A DNA stretch of 29,234 bases from Deinococcus detaillensis (GCF_007280555.1 NZ_VKDB01000031.1:1-29234); one strand, 5' to 3'; counted from the stretch's first letter, positions 7,369-15,441 are shown. Translations and numbers: made by a program. The notes: generated from the letters alone by a model not told the origin.

Positions 7369-7751
7369 AGTGCGACTGCTTGGAATCGGCCTGCTGGGTT
7401 TGACTCTTTCCCTCAGTAATGGTTGAATTCCTGGTGGTTTAGGACGTGTCGTAAGACATCACTACCGAGCCTCCCTATCTGAGCCGCGAGGACAGTTTGA
7501 CGTTCTCAGAAAAAGCTGGGCGTCAAACAACGCAGGCCACCGCTTCCGAAGAAGGGTGGCCTGCGTTGTGCTGCTTCCCGCCGTCAGCACCTTGGTCATA
7601 AAGAGAAATGGTACGCGGTGCAGTTCTGGAGTGCAAAGTGCTGGGCAAAAAAGTGAGGAGGGCATTACCCCTCTACGCTGCCCCAGCGCGACATGTGCCT
7701 GTCTTGACCCACAGGCGGGGTTTGGCGCTCGCCCGGCGCGGCGCAGCGCCT
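7369..7751. other. Gene-free, hairpin-dense intergenic region
   Basis: No credible gene is seen. A 67-codon minus-strand frame (7462-7665) merely reads through the hairpins. The region holds a short stem-loop at 7446-7459 with a GTAA loop, an 8-bp inverted repeat (7495-7502 with 7521-7528), a perfect 15-bp hairpin (7527-7569), a 6-bp inverted repeat (7697-7702 with 7711-7716) and a GGCGCT/AGCGCC pair (7724-7750). A GTG at 7370 opens a signal-peptide-like 18-residue reading (RLLGIGLLGLTLSLSNG) that stops at once, possibly the stub of a lost secreted protein. Confidence 0.5.
7527..7569. repeat. Perfect 15-bp hairpin
   Basis: Arms at 7527-7541 and 7555-7569 are perfectly complementary and enclose a 13-nt loop. 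No strong U-tract follows on either strand. It could be a terminator for the convergent 7054 and DIP1984-like genes, a stable RNA element, or a dispersed palindrome. Confidence 0.6.
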
Positions 7752-8210
7752 TTACTCTAGCAAATCGTGTTGCCAGTTGGCCTGCTGAATTTCGGTTTCC
7801 AGTTTGCGGCGCTCCTGAGCCAAGGTGTCCGTTTGGGCCTGAAGCTCACGGACTGGCAAATGCGACACCCAGCGCAACTCGCTCCGGGTTTGCCGCGCCT
7901 GTGCCGAACTGGCCGCCGCAATGGCGCTGCGGTACTGCGTCAGGCGCAGATCAAGGATTTCGCGGTGCGCGAGTGCGTCCGTAAGCGTGCGCCGAGCGTC
8001 AAGGCGGGCAGCGCTGTTGCTGTGGTGGATTCGAGGAACGAGGTCGTCCATTCTTGCAAAGATTTGGTCGAGTTCGGCCATCAAGTCAAGAGGGTCTTCA
8101 CTGGGCGCTTCATTTTCTTGACTCCGAGCATTCAACTGAATACGGTCTTGAAGTTGGTGAATGCGCTTTTGCAAATCAGCGCGTTCAATGAGGGCTTCGG
8201 CGATTTTCAC
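7752..8210 (-). CDS. DIP1984 (septicolysin-like) family protein
   Basis: The 152-residue, mostly helical protein matches the DIP1984 family pattern from memory. The N-terminus MKIAEALIERADLQKRIHQL is followed by an ENEAPSEDPLDLMAEL segment, the RIHHSNSAARLD motif with the TLTDALAHRE helix, and the C-terminal ETEIQQANWQHDLLE. The family is named in databases after a hypothetical protein or 'septicolysin', but a toxin role is not established. The long heptad-like helices suggest a coiled coil. It ends 31 nt after the transhydrogenase gene upstream on the same strand and could be co-transcribed with it. No Shine-Dalgarno sequence is obvious. Confidence 0.85.
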   Translation of the reverse strand: MKIAEALIERADLQKRIHQLQDRIQLNARSQENEAPSEDPLDLMAELDQIFARMDDLVPRIHHSNSAARLDARRTLTDALAHREILDLRLTQYRSAIAAASSAQARQTRSELRWVSHLPVRELQAQTDTLAQERRKLETEIQQANWQHDLLE

Positions 8211-8241
8211 AGTTTGAGCCTAGCAGATACGGGTATCAGCC

Positions 8242-9513
8242 TTACCAATTCTCAAAACTCGCCCGCAAAATCGCTTCCAAATCTGCTTCGCTGGGCGTCT
8301 TCGGAGCCACCGCCAAGAGCCGCTGCTGTTTTACGGCTCCGGCCACCAGCTCCGGCAAATCCTGTTCGGTGTAGCCCAACTCGCTTAGCCCGCTGGGCGC
8401 ACCCACCTCCCGCATCAGCGCAATTAGGGCGTCAGGTAAACTCTCGGCGCTGGGCTGCTCCAGCTTGTGTCCGGTCAGCCACTCGGCCACTTGTAAATGG
8501 CGCTCCGGCATCGCTTGGTAAGTAAAGCGGAAGGCGGCGGGCGCGGTGACGATCACCGAAAAGCCGTGCGGAATAAACGGGCTGGGGTAGCCCTCGGCTT
8601 GGTACTCGTGCTTTAGGCCCGCAACCGGGTAAGCGCACGAATGCGGAATATGCACGCCCGCCGAGCCGAAGCCCACGCCCGCCATGGTGGCCGCCAACAT
8701 CATCAGCCCCCGCGCCTCCAAGTCGTCTGCGTCTGCCACTGCCCGCCGCAAATACTGGCCGCCGTACCGCAGCGCCTGGCTGCTCCACACGTCAGCCACC
8801 GGATTGCTGCCCTGGTAGGGCGGGCGCTCGTCGGGCATTTTCGGTTGAGGGCGGCTGTCAAACGGGCGGCTGAGATAGCTCTCGGCGGCGTGACACACCA
8901 CGTCCAGGCCCGCTGACGCGATTACAGCACTCGGAGCGCTGCGGGTCAGTTCGGGGTCGACGATGGCCTGAGAGGGCCGCAAATAACGGTGCGAGATGCC
9001 GGTTTTGACCTTCAGCTCCGGCAAATCCAGCACCGCGACGGTGGTCGCTTCCGAGCCGCTGCCTGCCGTCGTCGGAATGGCGAGGTGGGCCAGCAGCGGG
9101 CCAGTGGGTTTGCGCCCCGCACCAATTGGAGCATTGACATACTCCAAAATCTCGCCGCCGTGCGTCAGCAGCAAATTGGCGACTTTGGCGGTGTCTATGC
9201 TGCTGCCGCCGCCCAGCGACACGAAGCCGTCGGGGTTGAAGGCGCGGGCAAAGGCCACCGCTTCTTCGAGCGACTCCAGATTGGGCTCCACACGGCTGCG
9301 GTCAAACACGCTGACCTCAATCCCAGCCGATCTGAGCTGCGCCGCCACGTCATCTACGATGGGCAGCCGCGCCACGTGCGGATCGGTGATGAGGATAACC
9401 CGCCGCATCCCCAACCGGGCGGCTTCCCAGCCTGCCTCGCTCGCCGCGCCGCGCCCGAATTTGACCGGAGTGGCTTCCATCGTGAAGACGGTTTCGTGCG
9501 TTTGATGTGTCAT
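8242..9513 (-). CDS. Iron-containing alcohol dehydrogenase, hydroxyacid-oxoacid transhydrogenase type
   Basis: This 423-residue protein belongs to the group III iron alcohol dehydrogenases. GGGSSIDTAK at residues 101-110 binds the nicotinamide cofactor, and the AIPTTAGSGSEAT segment and later HAAESYLSRP and HIPHSCAYP histidines supply metal ligands. The insertion around FDSRPQPKMPDERPPYQGSNPVADVWS, followed by GVGFGSAGVHIPH, is the hallmark of the HOT/ADHFE1 branch. That enzyme oxidises 4-hydroxybutyrate to succinic semialdehyde while reducing 2-oxoglutarate to 2-hydroxyglutarate. Substrate use in bacteria is less certain. It is likely the first gene of a unit with the DIP1984-like gene. A TATACT box 8 nt before the ATG supports this start. 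Confidence 0.88.
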   Translation of the reverse strand: MTHQTHETVFTMEATPVKFGRGAASEAGWEAARLGMRRVILITDPHVARLPIVDDVAAQLRSAGIEVSVFDRSRVEPNLESLEEAVAFARAFNPDGFVSLGGGSSIDTAKVANLLLTHGGEILEYVNAPIGAGRKPTGPLLAHLAIPTTAGSGSEATTVAVLDLPELKVKTGISHRYLRPSQAIVDPELTRSAPSAVIASAGLDVVCHAAESYLSRPFDSRPQPKMPDERPPYQGSNPVADVWSSQALRYGGQYLRRAVADADDLEARGLMMLAATMAGVGFGSAGVHIPHSCAYPVAGLKHEYQAEGYPSPFIPHGFSVIVTAPAAFRFTYQAMPERHLQVAEWLTGHKLEQPSAESLPDALIALMREVGAPSGLSELGYTEQDLPELVAGAVKQQRLLAVAPKTPSEADLEAILRASFENW

Positions 9514-9521
9514 AGGCCGTC

Positions 9522-9527
9522 AGTATA
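9522..9527 (-). promoter_or_regulatory. Leaderless-type -10 box of the transhydrogenase gene
   Basis: TATACT on the minus strand lies 8 nt before the ATG at 9513, and no Shine-Dalgarno sequence intervenes. Confidence 0.55.
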
Positions 9528-9578
9528 GAAGGCGTGTCAAAAGAGAGAGGGTTCCTCCACATTCATTTCTGCCAGTGC

Positions 9579-9935
9579 TCAGTGAGGCTTAAAGGCTTCC
9601 CCACGCGGCTCAGGAGCCAGATCGGGGCGGCCCGAATCCTGAAAGACTTCGTGAATCTCCAAGCTGTTGGGTCCGCTGAAGGCTTCTTTGGGCAGCGAGC
9701 CGGAGCGGGCGTGTCCCTGAATGAAGGCGTCTGAGTGCGTCCACGCTTCAAACTCCGCTCGGCTGTTCCAAAGCGTCAGCACGATGTACGGCTCCTGTGG
9801 GTTGACGGGCCGCAAAACCTGGTTGCTGACAAAGCCGGGCATCTCGTCGACCAAGCGGGCGCGGTCACGGAAGCGTTCTTCAAACCTCTCGGCGTATTCG
9901 GGTTTGACGGCAATGCGGTTCATCACGGTAATCAT
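9579..9935 (-). CDS. ABM-domain monooxygenase, heme-oxygenase (HmoA/IsdG)-like
   Basis: The 118-residue protein is a single ferredoxin-like ABM domain: MITVMNRIAVKPEYAERFEERF, the MPGFVSNQVLRP strand, YIVLTLWNSRAEFEAWTHSDAF and a GHARSG motif. This pattern is shared with heme-degrading monooxygenases of the HmoA/HmoB/IsdG type and with antibiotic-biosynthesis monooxygenases. Which reaction it carries out cannot be told from sequence alone. The ATG at 9935 is preceded by GGAGGAACCACCG, a strong Shine-Dalgarno sequence, so unlike many neighbours it has a leader. The gene starts immediately after the remains of a broken VOC gene. Confidence 0.85.
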   Translation of the reverse strand: MITVMNRIAVKPEYAERFEERFRDRARLVDEMPGFVSNQVLRPVNPQEPYIVLTLWNSRAEFEAWTHSDAFIQGHARSGSLPKEAFSGPNSLEIHEVFQDSGRPDLAPEPRGEAFKPH

Positions 9936-9944
9936 CGGTGGTTC

Positions 9945-10228
9945 CTCCGTTGGGGTAAGGATGCAGCAGTGAGCTCGCAGTTTGTCCCGCCGCTATCAGG
10001 CTAGCGAATACGGCTTGGTGTAAATGAGACTCGGCAAAAGGAAAGAGGAACGCTTCACTTCCGCTCTGCCCCGCCGGATGGAGGAGAGAGCTGAATCTCG
10101 CCGCTGATAGTGGAAAATTGCAGGTCAACGTCTCCACCGAGCGACACCGAAACAAACGGCCCCCAGTTCGGCGGCGCACTCAAGCCAAACAGGTGCGCGA
10201 AAGAACGACGCGGAAACGTGGCAGTCAT
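9945..10228 (-). pseudogene. Frameshifted and truncated VOC (glyoxalase-fold) gene
   Basis: Read on the minus strand from the ATG at 10228, 57 codons give FAHLFGLSAPPNWGPFVSV and a following SGEIQLSP. This matches the middle of small VOC-superfamily proteins (LFGL..PPxWGPFxxVxL). The frame then meets TGA at 10055-10057. Another frame picks up the next VOC element: FLFPFAESHLHQAVFASLIA followed by a Pro-rich turn. That second part runs into the start of the ABM gene. The first strand and the C-terminal half are missing, so the product cannot be functional. A real short ORF is possible but less likely. Confidence 0.5.
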
Positions 10229-10291
10229 GGCAAACTGCAGTACTGCTCCGCCGTCTCAAGCAGTCGAACAGCGGTGCGCGGCGCTTTGGCT

Positions 10292-10297
10292 TAGGCT
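10292..10297 (+). promoter_or_regulatory. Candidate -10 box of the GNAT gene
   Basis: TAGGCT lies 9 nt before the GTG start at 10307, with no Shine-Dalgarno sequence. The spacing is slightly long for strict leaderless initiation. Confidence 0.35.
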
Positions 10298-10306
10298 TGT
10301 CTGACC

Positions 10307-10693
10307 GTGAATATCCGTTACACCGTCCGTGAGTTGCCCGACCTCCCCGCTTACCAAACCCTCTGGGCGCTGGCTTGGGGTGGGGCAGGTTCGCCAAATT
10401 TGCAGCGCTTGGAGCACAGCCTGACGTGGGTTTGCGCTTACGACGGCCCGCAGCTCATCGGCTTCGTCAACGTGGCTTGGGACGGGGGCGTTCACGCTTT
10501 TTTGCTCGACACCACCGTGCATCCTGAGTTCCGGCGTCAGGGCGTGGGCCGCGAGCTGGTGCGCCGTGCTGCCGAAGCTGCTCGTGAGCGCGGGACGCAC
10601 TGGCTTCACGTGGACTTTGAGCCGCATCTGCTGAGCTTTTACCAGGCGTGCGGCTTCCGGGCCACCGAAGCAGGCTTGATCTGCTTGACTTGA
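10307..10693 (+). CDS. GNAT-family N-acetyltransferase
   Basis: The 128-residue protein transfers an acetyl group from acetyl-CoA to an unknown amine. It shows the GNAT core: LIGFVNVAWDGGVHAFLLDTTV (strands 3-4), the acetyl-CoA pyrophosphate loop VHPEFRRQGVGREL, the helix RRAAEAARERG, and the FYQACGFR motif near the end. Length is short but complete for the fold. The start is a GTG at 10307; no upstream in-frame ATG fits. A -10-like TAGGCT sits 9 nt upstream. The gene is followed by the etf promoter and has no partner gene. Confidence 0.88.
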   Translation: MNIRYTVRELPDLPAYQTLWALAWGGAGSPNLQRLEHSLTWVCAYDGPQLIGFVNVAWDGGVHAFLLDTTVHPEFRRQGVGRELVRRAAEAARERGTHWLHVDFEPHLLSFYQACGFRATEAGLICLT

Positions 10694-10705
10694 GAGCAAA
10701 TTGTC

Positions 10706-10735
10706 TTGAGAGAAGTCTGTGTAAACTGCTAAACT
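10706..10735 (+). promoter_or_regulatory. Promoter of the etfBA operon
   Basis: TTGAGA (10706-10711) and TAAACT (10730-10735) are spaced by 18 bp. Transcription would begin near 10742, giving a leader of about 45 nt that holds the GGAGG ribosome-binding site of etfB. Confidence 0.6.
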
Positions 10736-10787
10736 TGTACCGAGTCCAATTTGAGAGAATAAACAAGTATTCAACTGGAGGCAAGAC

Positions 10788-11549
10788 ATGAAGATTTTGA
10801 CTTTGATCCGGCAAGTGCCGGACGCCGAAGCCCGCGTGCGGCTGAGCGGCAATACCATCGACTTAGACGGCACCACCGTAGTGATGGACGGTATGGACGA
10901 ATACGGCGTGGAAGAAGCGCTGCGTCTGCGCGAAAGCGGCGCGGGCGTGGATGAAATTATCGCGCTGGCGGTCGGCCCCAAGCGCAATGAGGACGCCCTC
11001 AGAACCGCGCTGGCGATGGGCGCAGACCGCGCCGTGCATGTGGAAACCGATGAGCGCTTAGACGCCGTGTCGCTGAGCAAGGTGGTGGCTGAGCTGGCTA
11101 AAACTGAAAACGCCGAACTGATCTTGGTGGGCGGTCAGGAAGCCGACTGGGACTCACAGGCGCTGGGAGCCGCCACCGCTGAGCGACTCGGCTGGCCGCA
11201 ACTGACCTGGACGAACGAACTCAAGTTAGAAGGCGACAAGCTCACCGGCAGGCACGATGTAGACGAAGGCAACGAAAGTTTTGAAGCCACGCTGCCCGCC
11301 GTCGTGACCACCCAGCAGGGTCTCAACGAGCCGCGTTACCCGACCTTGCCCAACATCATGAAGGCCAAGAAAAAAGAACTTCGCAAAGACGACTTGGCCA
11401 GCTACGACGCCGCCAGCAAAGTCAAGTTCATCGGCGCAGAAATCCAGACCCGCGCCCGCATGAACAAAATCATTGACGGCAAAGACCCGCAGGCGGCGGC
11501 GGCCCAACTGATTGATCTTTTGCGCAACGAAGCTAAGGTCATCAAGTAG
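10788..11549 (+). CDS. etfB: Electron transfer flavoprotein subunit beta
   Basis: This 253-residue subunit binds AMP and, with EtfA, carries electrons from acyl-CoA and other dehydrogenases to ETF-quinone oxidoreductase and the respiratory chain. Family features include [17 protein letters not shown] at the N-terminus, [11 protein letters not shown], the [22 protein letters not shown] segment and [17 protein letters not shown]. The C-terminus with its conserved [16 protein letters not shown] is the recognition-loop region contacting partner dehydrogenases. It has a GGAGG ribosome-binding site and a clear upstream promoter. It is followed 55 nt later by etfA, the usual gene order. Confidence 0.96.
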   Translation: MKILTLIRQVPDAEARVRLSGNTIDLDGTTVVMDGMDEYGVEEALRLRESGAGVDEIIALAVGPKRNEDALRTALAMGADRAVHVETDERLDAVSLSKVVAELAKTENAELILVGGQEADWDSQALGAATAERLGWPQLTWTNELKLEGDKLTGRHDVDEGNESFEATLPAVVTTQQGLNEPRYPTLPNIMKAKKKELRKDDLASYDAASKVKFIGAEIQTRARMNKIIDGKDPQAAAAQLIDLLRNEAKVIK

Positions 11550-11604
11550 CGCAGGAACCGCTCTCACTTGCTTCCCCTTTTTTCCCCTCCAAAGGAGCAC
11601 TTCC

Positions 11605-12555
11605 ATGATTTTAATCGTTGCAGAACACGCTGACGGCAAACTTGCCAAAGCCACCCTAGAAATGGTCACGGCGGCGCGTGGCACCGGACGAGAAGGCCCG
11701 ATCACCATTTTGGTCTTGGGCCAAAACGTGGCCGGAGTGGCCAGCGAAGCGGCCGCCGTCGCCGACCAAGTCTTGGTGGCCGATAGCGCCAGCTTGGCGC
11801 AGTACAGCGCCGAAACTTGGGCCGCCGCTGTTGCCCAAATTGCCCAGGAAGGCGAGGCGCACACCGTCATCACGCCGGGCAGCCGTTCGGGCCGCGAGTA
11901 CGCTCCCCGTGTGGCCGTCAAACTGGACGCGCCGTACTTGGAAGACGTGATTTCGCTCAGCAGCAGCGGTGCAGGCCTCCAGGCCCAGCGCTACACCTAC
12001 CTCGCCCGCGTCACCGAAACGGTGGAGGCGCAGGGAGCAGTTACCGTGATCAGCGCCAAGCCCGGCAGTTTCGCGCCTGCCGCGCCCGCTGCCGCCGCTG
12101 GCGAGCAGTACGACGTCGATCTCGATTTGCCCCAAAGCCGCGTCACCATTACCGGCAAGAGCATGGAGAAGTCCAGCCGCGTGGCCCTCAGCGAAGCCGA
12201 CGTGATCGTGACCGGCGGACGCGGGGTGGGCAACGCCGAGAATTTCAGTAAGTTTGTAGAACCGCTGGCCGACAACCTCGGTGCAGGCGTGGGCGCGACC
12301 CGCGCAGTGGTGGATGCGGGTTGGCGCCCTTACGCCGAACAGGTCGGCCAGACCGGTAAAACCGTGCAGCCCAAAGCGTACATCGCGCTGGGCGTGTCGG
12401 GCGCGGTGCAGCATCTCTCGGGCATGGGCAAGAGCAAATTCATTGTGGCTATCAACAAAGACGCCGAGGCGCCGATCTTCAAGGTGGCCGATTACGGCAT
12501 CGTGGGCGACGTGAACGAGATTGTTCCGGCGCTGATCGAGGCGAGTAAGCGGTAA
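11605..12555 (+). CDS. etfA: Electron transfer flavoprotein subunit alpha
   Basis: The 316-residue partner of EtfB carries the FAD. The C-terminal FAD-binding domain is intact: [13 protein letters not shown], the [15 protein letters not shown] segment, [25 protein letters not shown], and [20 protein letters not shown]. The N-terminal domain begins [19 protein letters not shown]. The start at 11605 is chosen because an AAAGGAG sequence stands 7 nt before this ATG; the open frame extends back to 11512, but that part overlaps etfB and reads as non-coding. An Ala/Pro-rich linker around residues 155-170 joins the two domains. Confidence 0.96.
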   Translation: MILIVAEHADGKLAKATLEMVTAARGTGREGPITILVLGQNVAGVASEAAAVADQVLVADSASLAQYSAETWAAAVAQIAQEGEAHTVITPGSRSGREYAPRVAVKLDAPYLEDVISLSSSGAGLQAQRYTYLARVTETVEAQGAVTVISAKPGSFAPAAPAAAAGEQYDVDLDLPQSRVTITGKSMEKSSRVALSEADVIVTGGRGVGNAENFSKFVEPLADNLGAGVGATRAVVDAGWRPYAEQVGQTGKTVQPKAYIALGVSGAVQHLSGMGKSKFIVAINKDAEAPIFKVADYGIVGDVNEIVPALIEASKR

Positions 12556-12592
12556 AGAAGATTCACGCTTTACTCGCCCGCTCAAACAGATG

Positions 12593-12634
12593 CAAAGCAG
12601 GCCGCTCGGTGAAAACTGGGCGGTCTTTGCTTTG
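12593..12634 (+). terminator. Possible terminator of etfBA
   Basis: A stem with arms 12593-12607 and 12618-12634 includes CAAAGCA/TGCTTTG and a second GC-rich block with G-U pairs and a 2-nt bulge. No T-run follows, so it may be a weak or Rho-assisted terminator. Confidence 0.4.
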
Positions 12635-12664
12635 GCTTGAAGCCCCGAAAATGGGGGAGGAGCT

Positions 12665-12687
12665 AGACAAACAAATGAGATTTGTCT
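12665..12687. promoter_or_regulatory. Inverted repeat upstream of the phospholipase gene
   Basis: AGACAAA and TTTGTCT form a perfect 7-bp dyad with a 9-bp centre, about 85 bp before the phospholipase start. The right arm could double as a -35-like TTGTCT. It could be an operator; nothing in the window identifies a binding protein. Confidence 0.3.
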
Positions 12688-12772
12688 TAGAGTAGGGCCA
12701 ATCAAACTAAAGTTGCCACGCTGGCTTGTGGGTCTTGGCCCCAAGCGGAGACGCGGCGCTAGGAGCGCTCAG

Positions 12773-13399
12773 ATGAAAAAATACCTTGCTCTTCTCGCCG
12801 CCGGCCTCTTGCTCGCTTCGTGCAGCCAACAATCCAAAATGCACACTTCTGCGCTCAGTCCCTACGCCGAGCGGCCTGAACTCCAAGACGCTCAAAGTCA
12901 GGCGATCTTGCAGCAGTACGGCGACGACGCTGGACTCCTCGCCGCGATGCAAGAAGCCTATAACGAAGTGCCGCGCCAGCTCAGCTTGCCGGCCGCTCCG
13001 GCGTTGACTGGGCTTGACCTCGCCTCAGACCGCCTCGCGTACGTCAAGGGAGTGAGCTGGGGCAGCGTGGCGTATTACAACGTCCAGTACGCCAACCGCT
13101 TCAGTCCCGCTTATCCGGGCTTGGATTTCAGCCGCGACGGTTGCTCTACGCCCAGTGGCCTCGGCCTCAGCTACACCGAAGATTTCCGGCCAGCTTGCAA
13201 TGTCCACGATTTCGGCTACCGCAATCTCAAGGTGTTTCAGCGCACCGACGCCAACCGCCGCACCACTGACGAAGCCTTTTACACCAACATGAAAGGCATC
13301 TGCAATGCCAAGCCCTGGTACAAAGAGCCGCCTTGCTACGCCGCCGCTTACGCTTACTATCAGGGCGTGCGAATCGGCGGCGGCAGCAGCTTCGAGTAA
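12773..13399 (+). CDS. Prokaryotic phospholipase A2-like lipoprotein
   Basis: The 208-residue protein has a lipoprotein signal peptide with the lipobox LASC (Cys17), so it is probably anchored in the envelope or exposed outside. Its C-terminal half fits the bacterial/fungal secreted phospholipase A2 family: DGCSTP at 122-127, [14 protein letters not shown] at 138-151 with the catalytic His145-Asp146 pair, and [13 protein letters not shown] with paired cysteines for disulfides. The enzyme class releases the sn-2 fatty acid from phospholipids. The ATG at 12773 follows AGGAGCGCTCAG. The leader may fold, since GGGCCAA (12695-12701) pairs with TTGGCCC (12735-12741). Confidence 0.85.
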   Translation: MKKYLALLAAGLLLASCSQQSKMHTSALSPYAERPELQDAQSQAILQQYGDDAGLLAAMQEAYNEVPRQLSLPAAPALTGLDLASDRLAYVKGVSWGSVAYYNVQYANRFSPAYPGLDFSRDGCSTPSGLGLSYTEDFRPACNVHDFGYRNLKVFQRTDANRRTTDEAFYTNMKGICNAKPWYKEPPCYAAAYAYYQGVRIGGGSSFE

Positions 13400-13454
13400 A
13401 CCCCTTTGGCAAAGGTGAACGTTGTCCGGCTTGTGCAGCACATCAAGCAGGGCT

Positions 13455-13460
13455 TAGCCT
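13455..13460 (+). promoter_or_regulatory. Leaderless-type -10 box of the 13466 gene
   Basis: TAGCCT ends 5 nt before the ATG at 13466, without a Shine-Dalgarno sequence. Confidence 0.45.
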
Positions 13461-13465
13461 GAGCC

Positions 13466-13747
13466 ATGACCACTACTGCCGAACTCAACGCAAACTGGGC
13501 CGATCAACTCTCAGCGCCTTACCAGCAGGTCTGGCAAAAAATGCAGGCCGAGGGTGTCAGCGCCGAGTGGACAGACGACCATGCTCCGCGCTTTGTGGTC
13601 AGCCAATCAAAAAACGTGCTGGCCAGCCATCTCAAAGGCGCTCGTCCGGCAGGTGTGGTGGTGCCCGCCGCCTTATTTGAAGCGGGCCACAAGCTGGAAG
13701 CCGAGAATCCTGAGCGCCCGATTTTGCCGGCAGTAGCCTCGATTTAA
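13466..13747 (+). CDS. Small conserved-looking protein of unknown function
   Basis: The 93-residue soluble protein has no recognised motif. It begins with an amphipathic helix (LNANWADQLSAPYQQVWQKMQAEG), followed by a short strand region around WTDDHAPRFVVSQSK and an Ala-rich helix. No signal peptide, membrane span or cysteines are seen. A TAGCCT box 5 nt before the ATG supports expression as a leaderless gene. Its stop codon overlaps the stop codon of the converging YkgJ-type gene by 2 nt, so both frames use the same few bases and no terminator fits between them. Confidence 0.65.
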   Translation: MTTTAELNANWADQLSAPYQQVWQKMQAEGVSAEWTDDHAPRFVVSQSKNVLASHLKGARPAGVVVPAALFEAGHKLEAENPERPILPAVASI

Positions 13748-14460
13748 GCGAACTCGATCACTTCGGGATGCTCCAAGCCCGCTTGCCGCGCTTCCCGGAG
13801 AGCCGCGCCTTTGTTGCCCCGCTCGATGGCCGCCATAAAAGTGGGGTTGGCCGCCAGTGTGGTGAGCACCCAAAAGTCTCCCCACGCTTCCAAGTTCCAA
13901 GCTTTTTGCATGGCGCGGCTGCAACTCGTCCAGATCGGTTCGCTCATTTCTTCCAAGGGCGCAATGAAATGGGTTTCGCCGTCGGTGCCCAGCGTTTGCC
14001 TGACTTCCCGCCCGTATTCGCGGCGCTCGGTTTTGGTCATGCCTTCCCAGGTGCCTTCCTGGCAGTACACCGCCGGAAACGCGCTGAAGGTGTCGCGGCA
14101 GCGGGTCGGGCGCACCTCGTAGCGGGTACACGCGCCGTCTGCGCCCAGCAGCGGACAGTAGCCGACGTTGAGGCGGTGGCGGCTGACATAGTCATCCTCG
14201 CTCGGCGCGGTGCGGGCGTTGTGAATGACTTTGCGGGCGTGTTTTTCGACTTTACGGGCTTCTTCAGGCGTTAGGACGCTGGCGATCAGGGCCGCTTCGG
14301 CAAGGCTCAGGCGAATCGGCATGTTGCAGCAGCCAAAGCAGCCCGCGCCGCAGTAGACCTGCCCGCCCGCCGCCTTGAACTCTTGCAAAAATTGGCCTGC
14401 CTCACCTTCATAGCGGGCGTAAGCGGCTCGGACGGTTTGGAGGAGAGCTGGAGAAGTCAT
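13744..14460 (-). CDS. YkgJ-family cysteine cluster protein
   Basis: The 238-residue protein contains the zinc/iron-chelating cluster typical of the YkgJ (CxCxxCC) family. The N-terminal CGAGCFGCC carries Cys37, Cys41, Cys44 and Cys45; then come YCPLLGADGACTRYEVRPTRCR (Cys102, Cys111, Cys121) and Cys133. These residues are thought to bind a metal or Fe-S cluster; the biochemical role of the family is poorly known. The protein is cytoplasmic by sequence. TATCTT lies 6 nt before the ATG at 14460. Confidence 0.87.
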   Translation of the reverse strand: MTSPALLQTVRAAYARYEGEAGQFLQEFKAAGGQVYCGAGCFGCCNMPIRLSLAEAALIASVLTPEEARKVEKHARKVIHNARTAPSEDDYVSRHRLNVGYCPLLGADGACTRYEVRPTRCRDTFSAFPAVYCQEGTWEGMTKTERREYGREVRQTLGTDGETHFIAPLEEMSEPIWTSCSRAMQKAWNLEAWGDFWVLTTLAANPTFMAAIERGNKGAALREARQAGLEHPEVIEFA

Positions 14461-14466
14461 AGGAGC

Positions 14467-14472
14467 AAGATA
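14467..14472 (-). promoter_or_regulatory. Leaderless-type -10 box of the YkgJ-type gene
   Basis: On the minus strand TATCTT is separated by 6 nt from the ATG at 14460. The intervening GCTCCT is not a ribosome-binding site. Confidence 0.5.
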
Positions 14473-14613
14473 GTGCGCCTGCCTTGATTATTTTGAGGCG
14501 GGCCATACGTCAGCTCGGGAGTAAAGGTGAGTAGCCCAAAACTTGCCTTCTGATGCTGCTTATGCAAAGTACCGAGAGGGCTTTATTTCTTATCAATTAG
14601 ACTTATTTACTAA

Positions 14614-15441
14614 TTACTTCGGTACGATGACGCTGAGATTTTGAAGCGCCAACAGGGCGTCGCCGTTGGTTTCGAATCGTGTAAGGCTCTGAATCGCCGC
14701 TGCCACTCCCTTGGTGAAATTCTGGGCTTTGAGAACATCTTGAAAATCGCTGGGAATACTGAAGCTGCCATCGTCGCGGGCCGTACAAAAGAAGGATATT
14801 TCCTTTTGGCCGACAAGGAAGACCACCACTGCCGCTGGATCGTTGGTGGCTCCTGTCCAAGTAAATTGGGTAGTTGCCGTTACTGCTTTCAGGTCAACGG
14901 GAGCGGTGATTTTGAAAGCCGATTTGGGTACGAAGAAGGGTACATCGGTGAAGGCTGGAAAGCCGCCCGCTGCGCCGGGAATGCTCAGCGTCAGGTTACT
15001 TAGGCCGTTCAGTACTAAAGGCTGAGCACTGTACAGATATTCTGGCCCAATGGCTTGAGTCTTCTCCTCTGTACGCGGCAGACTGGCAAAGGTTACACCG
15101 TTCTTTTTGAACGTCAGGGCGGCTCCGGCGTCTAGCGCGGTGCCAGAGGTAGTGAAAAGTAGAGAAGAAACATAAGCTTCCCCGTTCCCAAGCTGGCAGG
15201 TATCCAGTAGGCTGGGGTCTAGCGCTTTAGGCAGTGCGGTGGGGTTGATGTTGTGAAACGATCCAATCACCCCTACAGATCCAGCACCGTTACCATTATT
15301 CATATACATTACGTTGCCGTATTTGCTGTACAGCTTGTTCGCGGGTGGGTTCTGGCCGCCGGGCGGTGTGGTCGTCTTCTGCCCGCAGGCAGCGAGTGCG
15401 AGGGCGGCAAGGGGAAAAGTCAGCAAGGTCAGCTTTTTCAT
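14614..15441 (-). CDS. Lipoprotein of unknown function
   Basis: The 275-residue protein opens with a lipoprotein signal peptide and lipobox LAAC (Cys19), followed by a Thr/Pro-rich linker, so it should be a membrane-anchored envelope protein. The body is rich in beta-prone segments with many Thr, Ser and Asn residues, including a stretch near residue 190-210 (TATTQFTWTGATNDPAAVVVFLV) that looks like an Ig- or fibronectin-like strand pattern. Two isolated cysteines could form a disulfide. I recognise no named family. GGAG lies 6 nt before the ATG. The AT-rich DNA after its stop has no clear terminator. Confidence 0.75.
   Translation of the reverse strand: MKKLTLLTFPLAALALAACGQKTTTPPGGQNPPANKLYSKYGNVMYMNNGNGAGSVGVIGSFHNINPTALPKALDPSLLDTCQLGNGEAYVSSLLFTTSGTALDAGAALTFKKNGVTFASLPRTEEKTQAIGPEYLYSAQPLVLNGLSNLTLSIPGAAGGFPAFTDVPFFVPKSAFKITAPVDLKAVTATTQFTWTGATNDPAAVVVFLVGQKEISFFCTARDDGSFSIPSDFQDVLKAQNFTKGVAAAIQSLTRFETNGDALLALQNLSVIVPK

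Noticed and set aside
7462..7665. 67-codon minus-strand frame
   Set aside because: It overlaps two inverted repeats, has no promoter or ribosome-binding site, and its translation has no pattern.
11656..12744. 362-codon frame antisense to etfA
   Set aside because: It is an antisense shadow of etfA and has no recognisable protein features.
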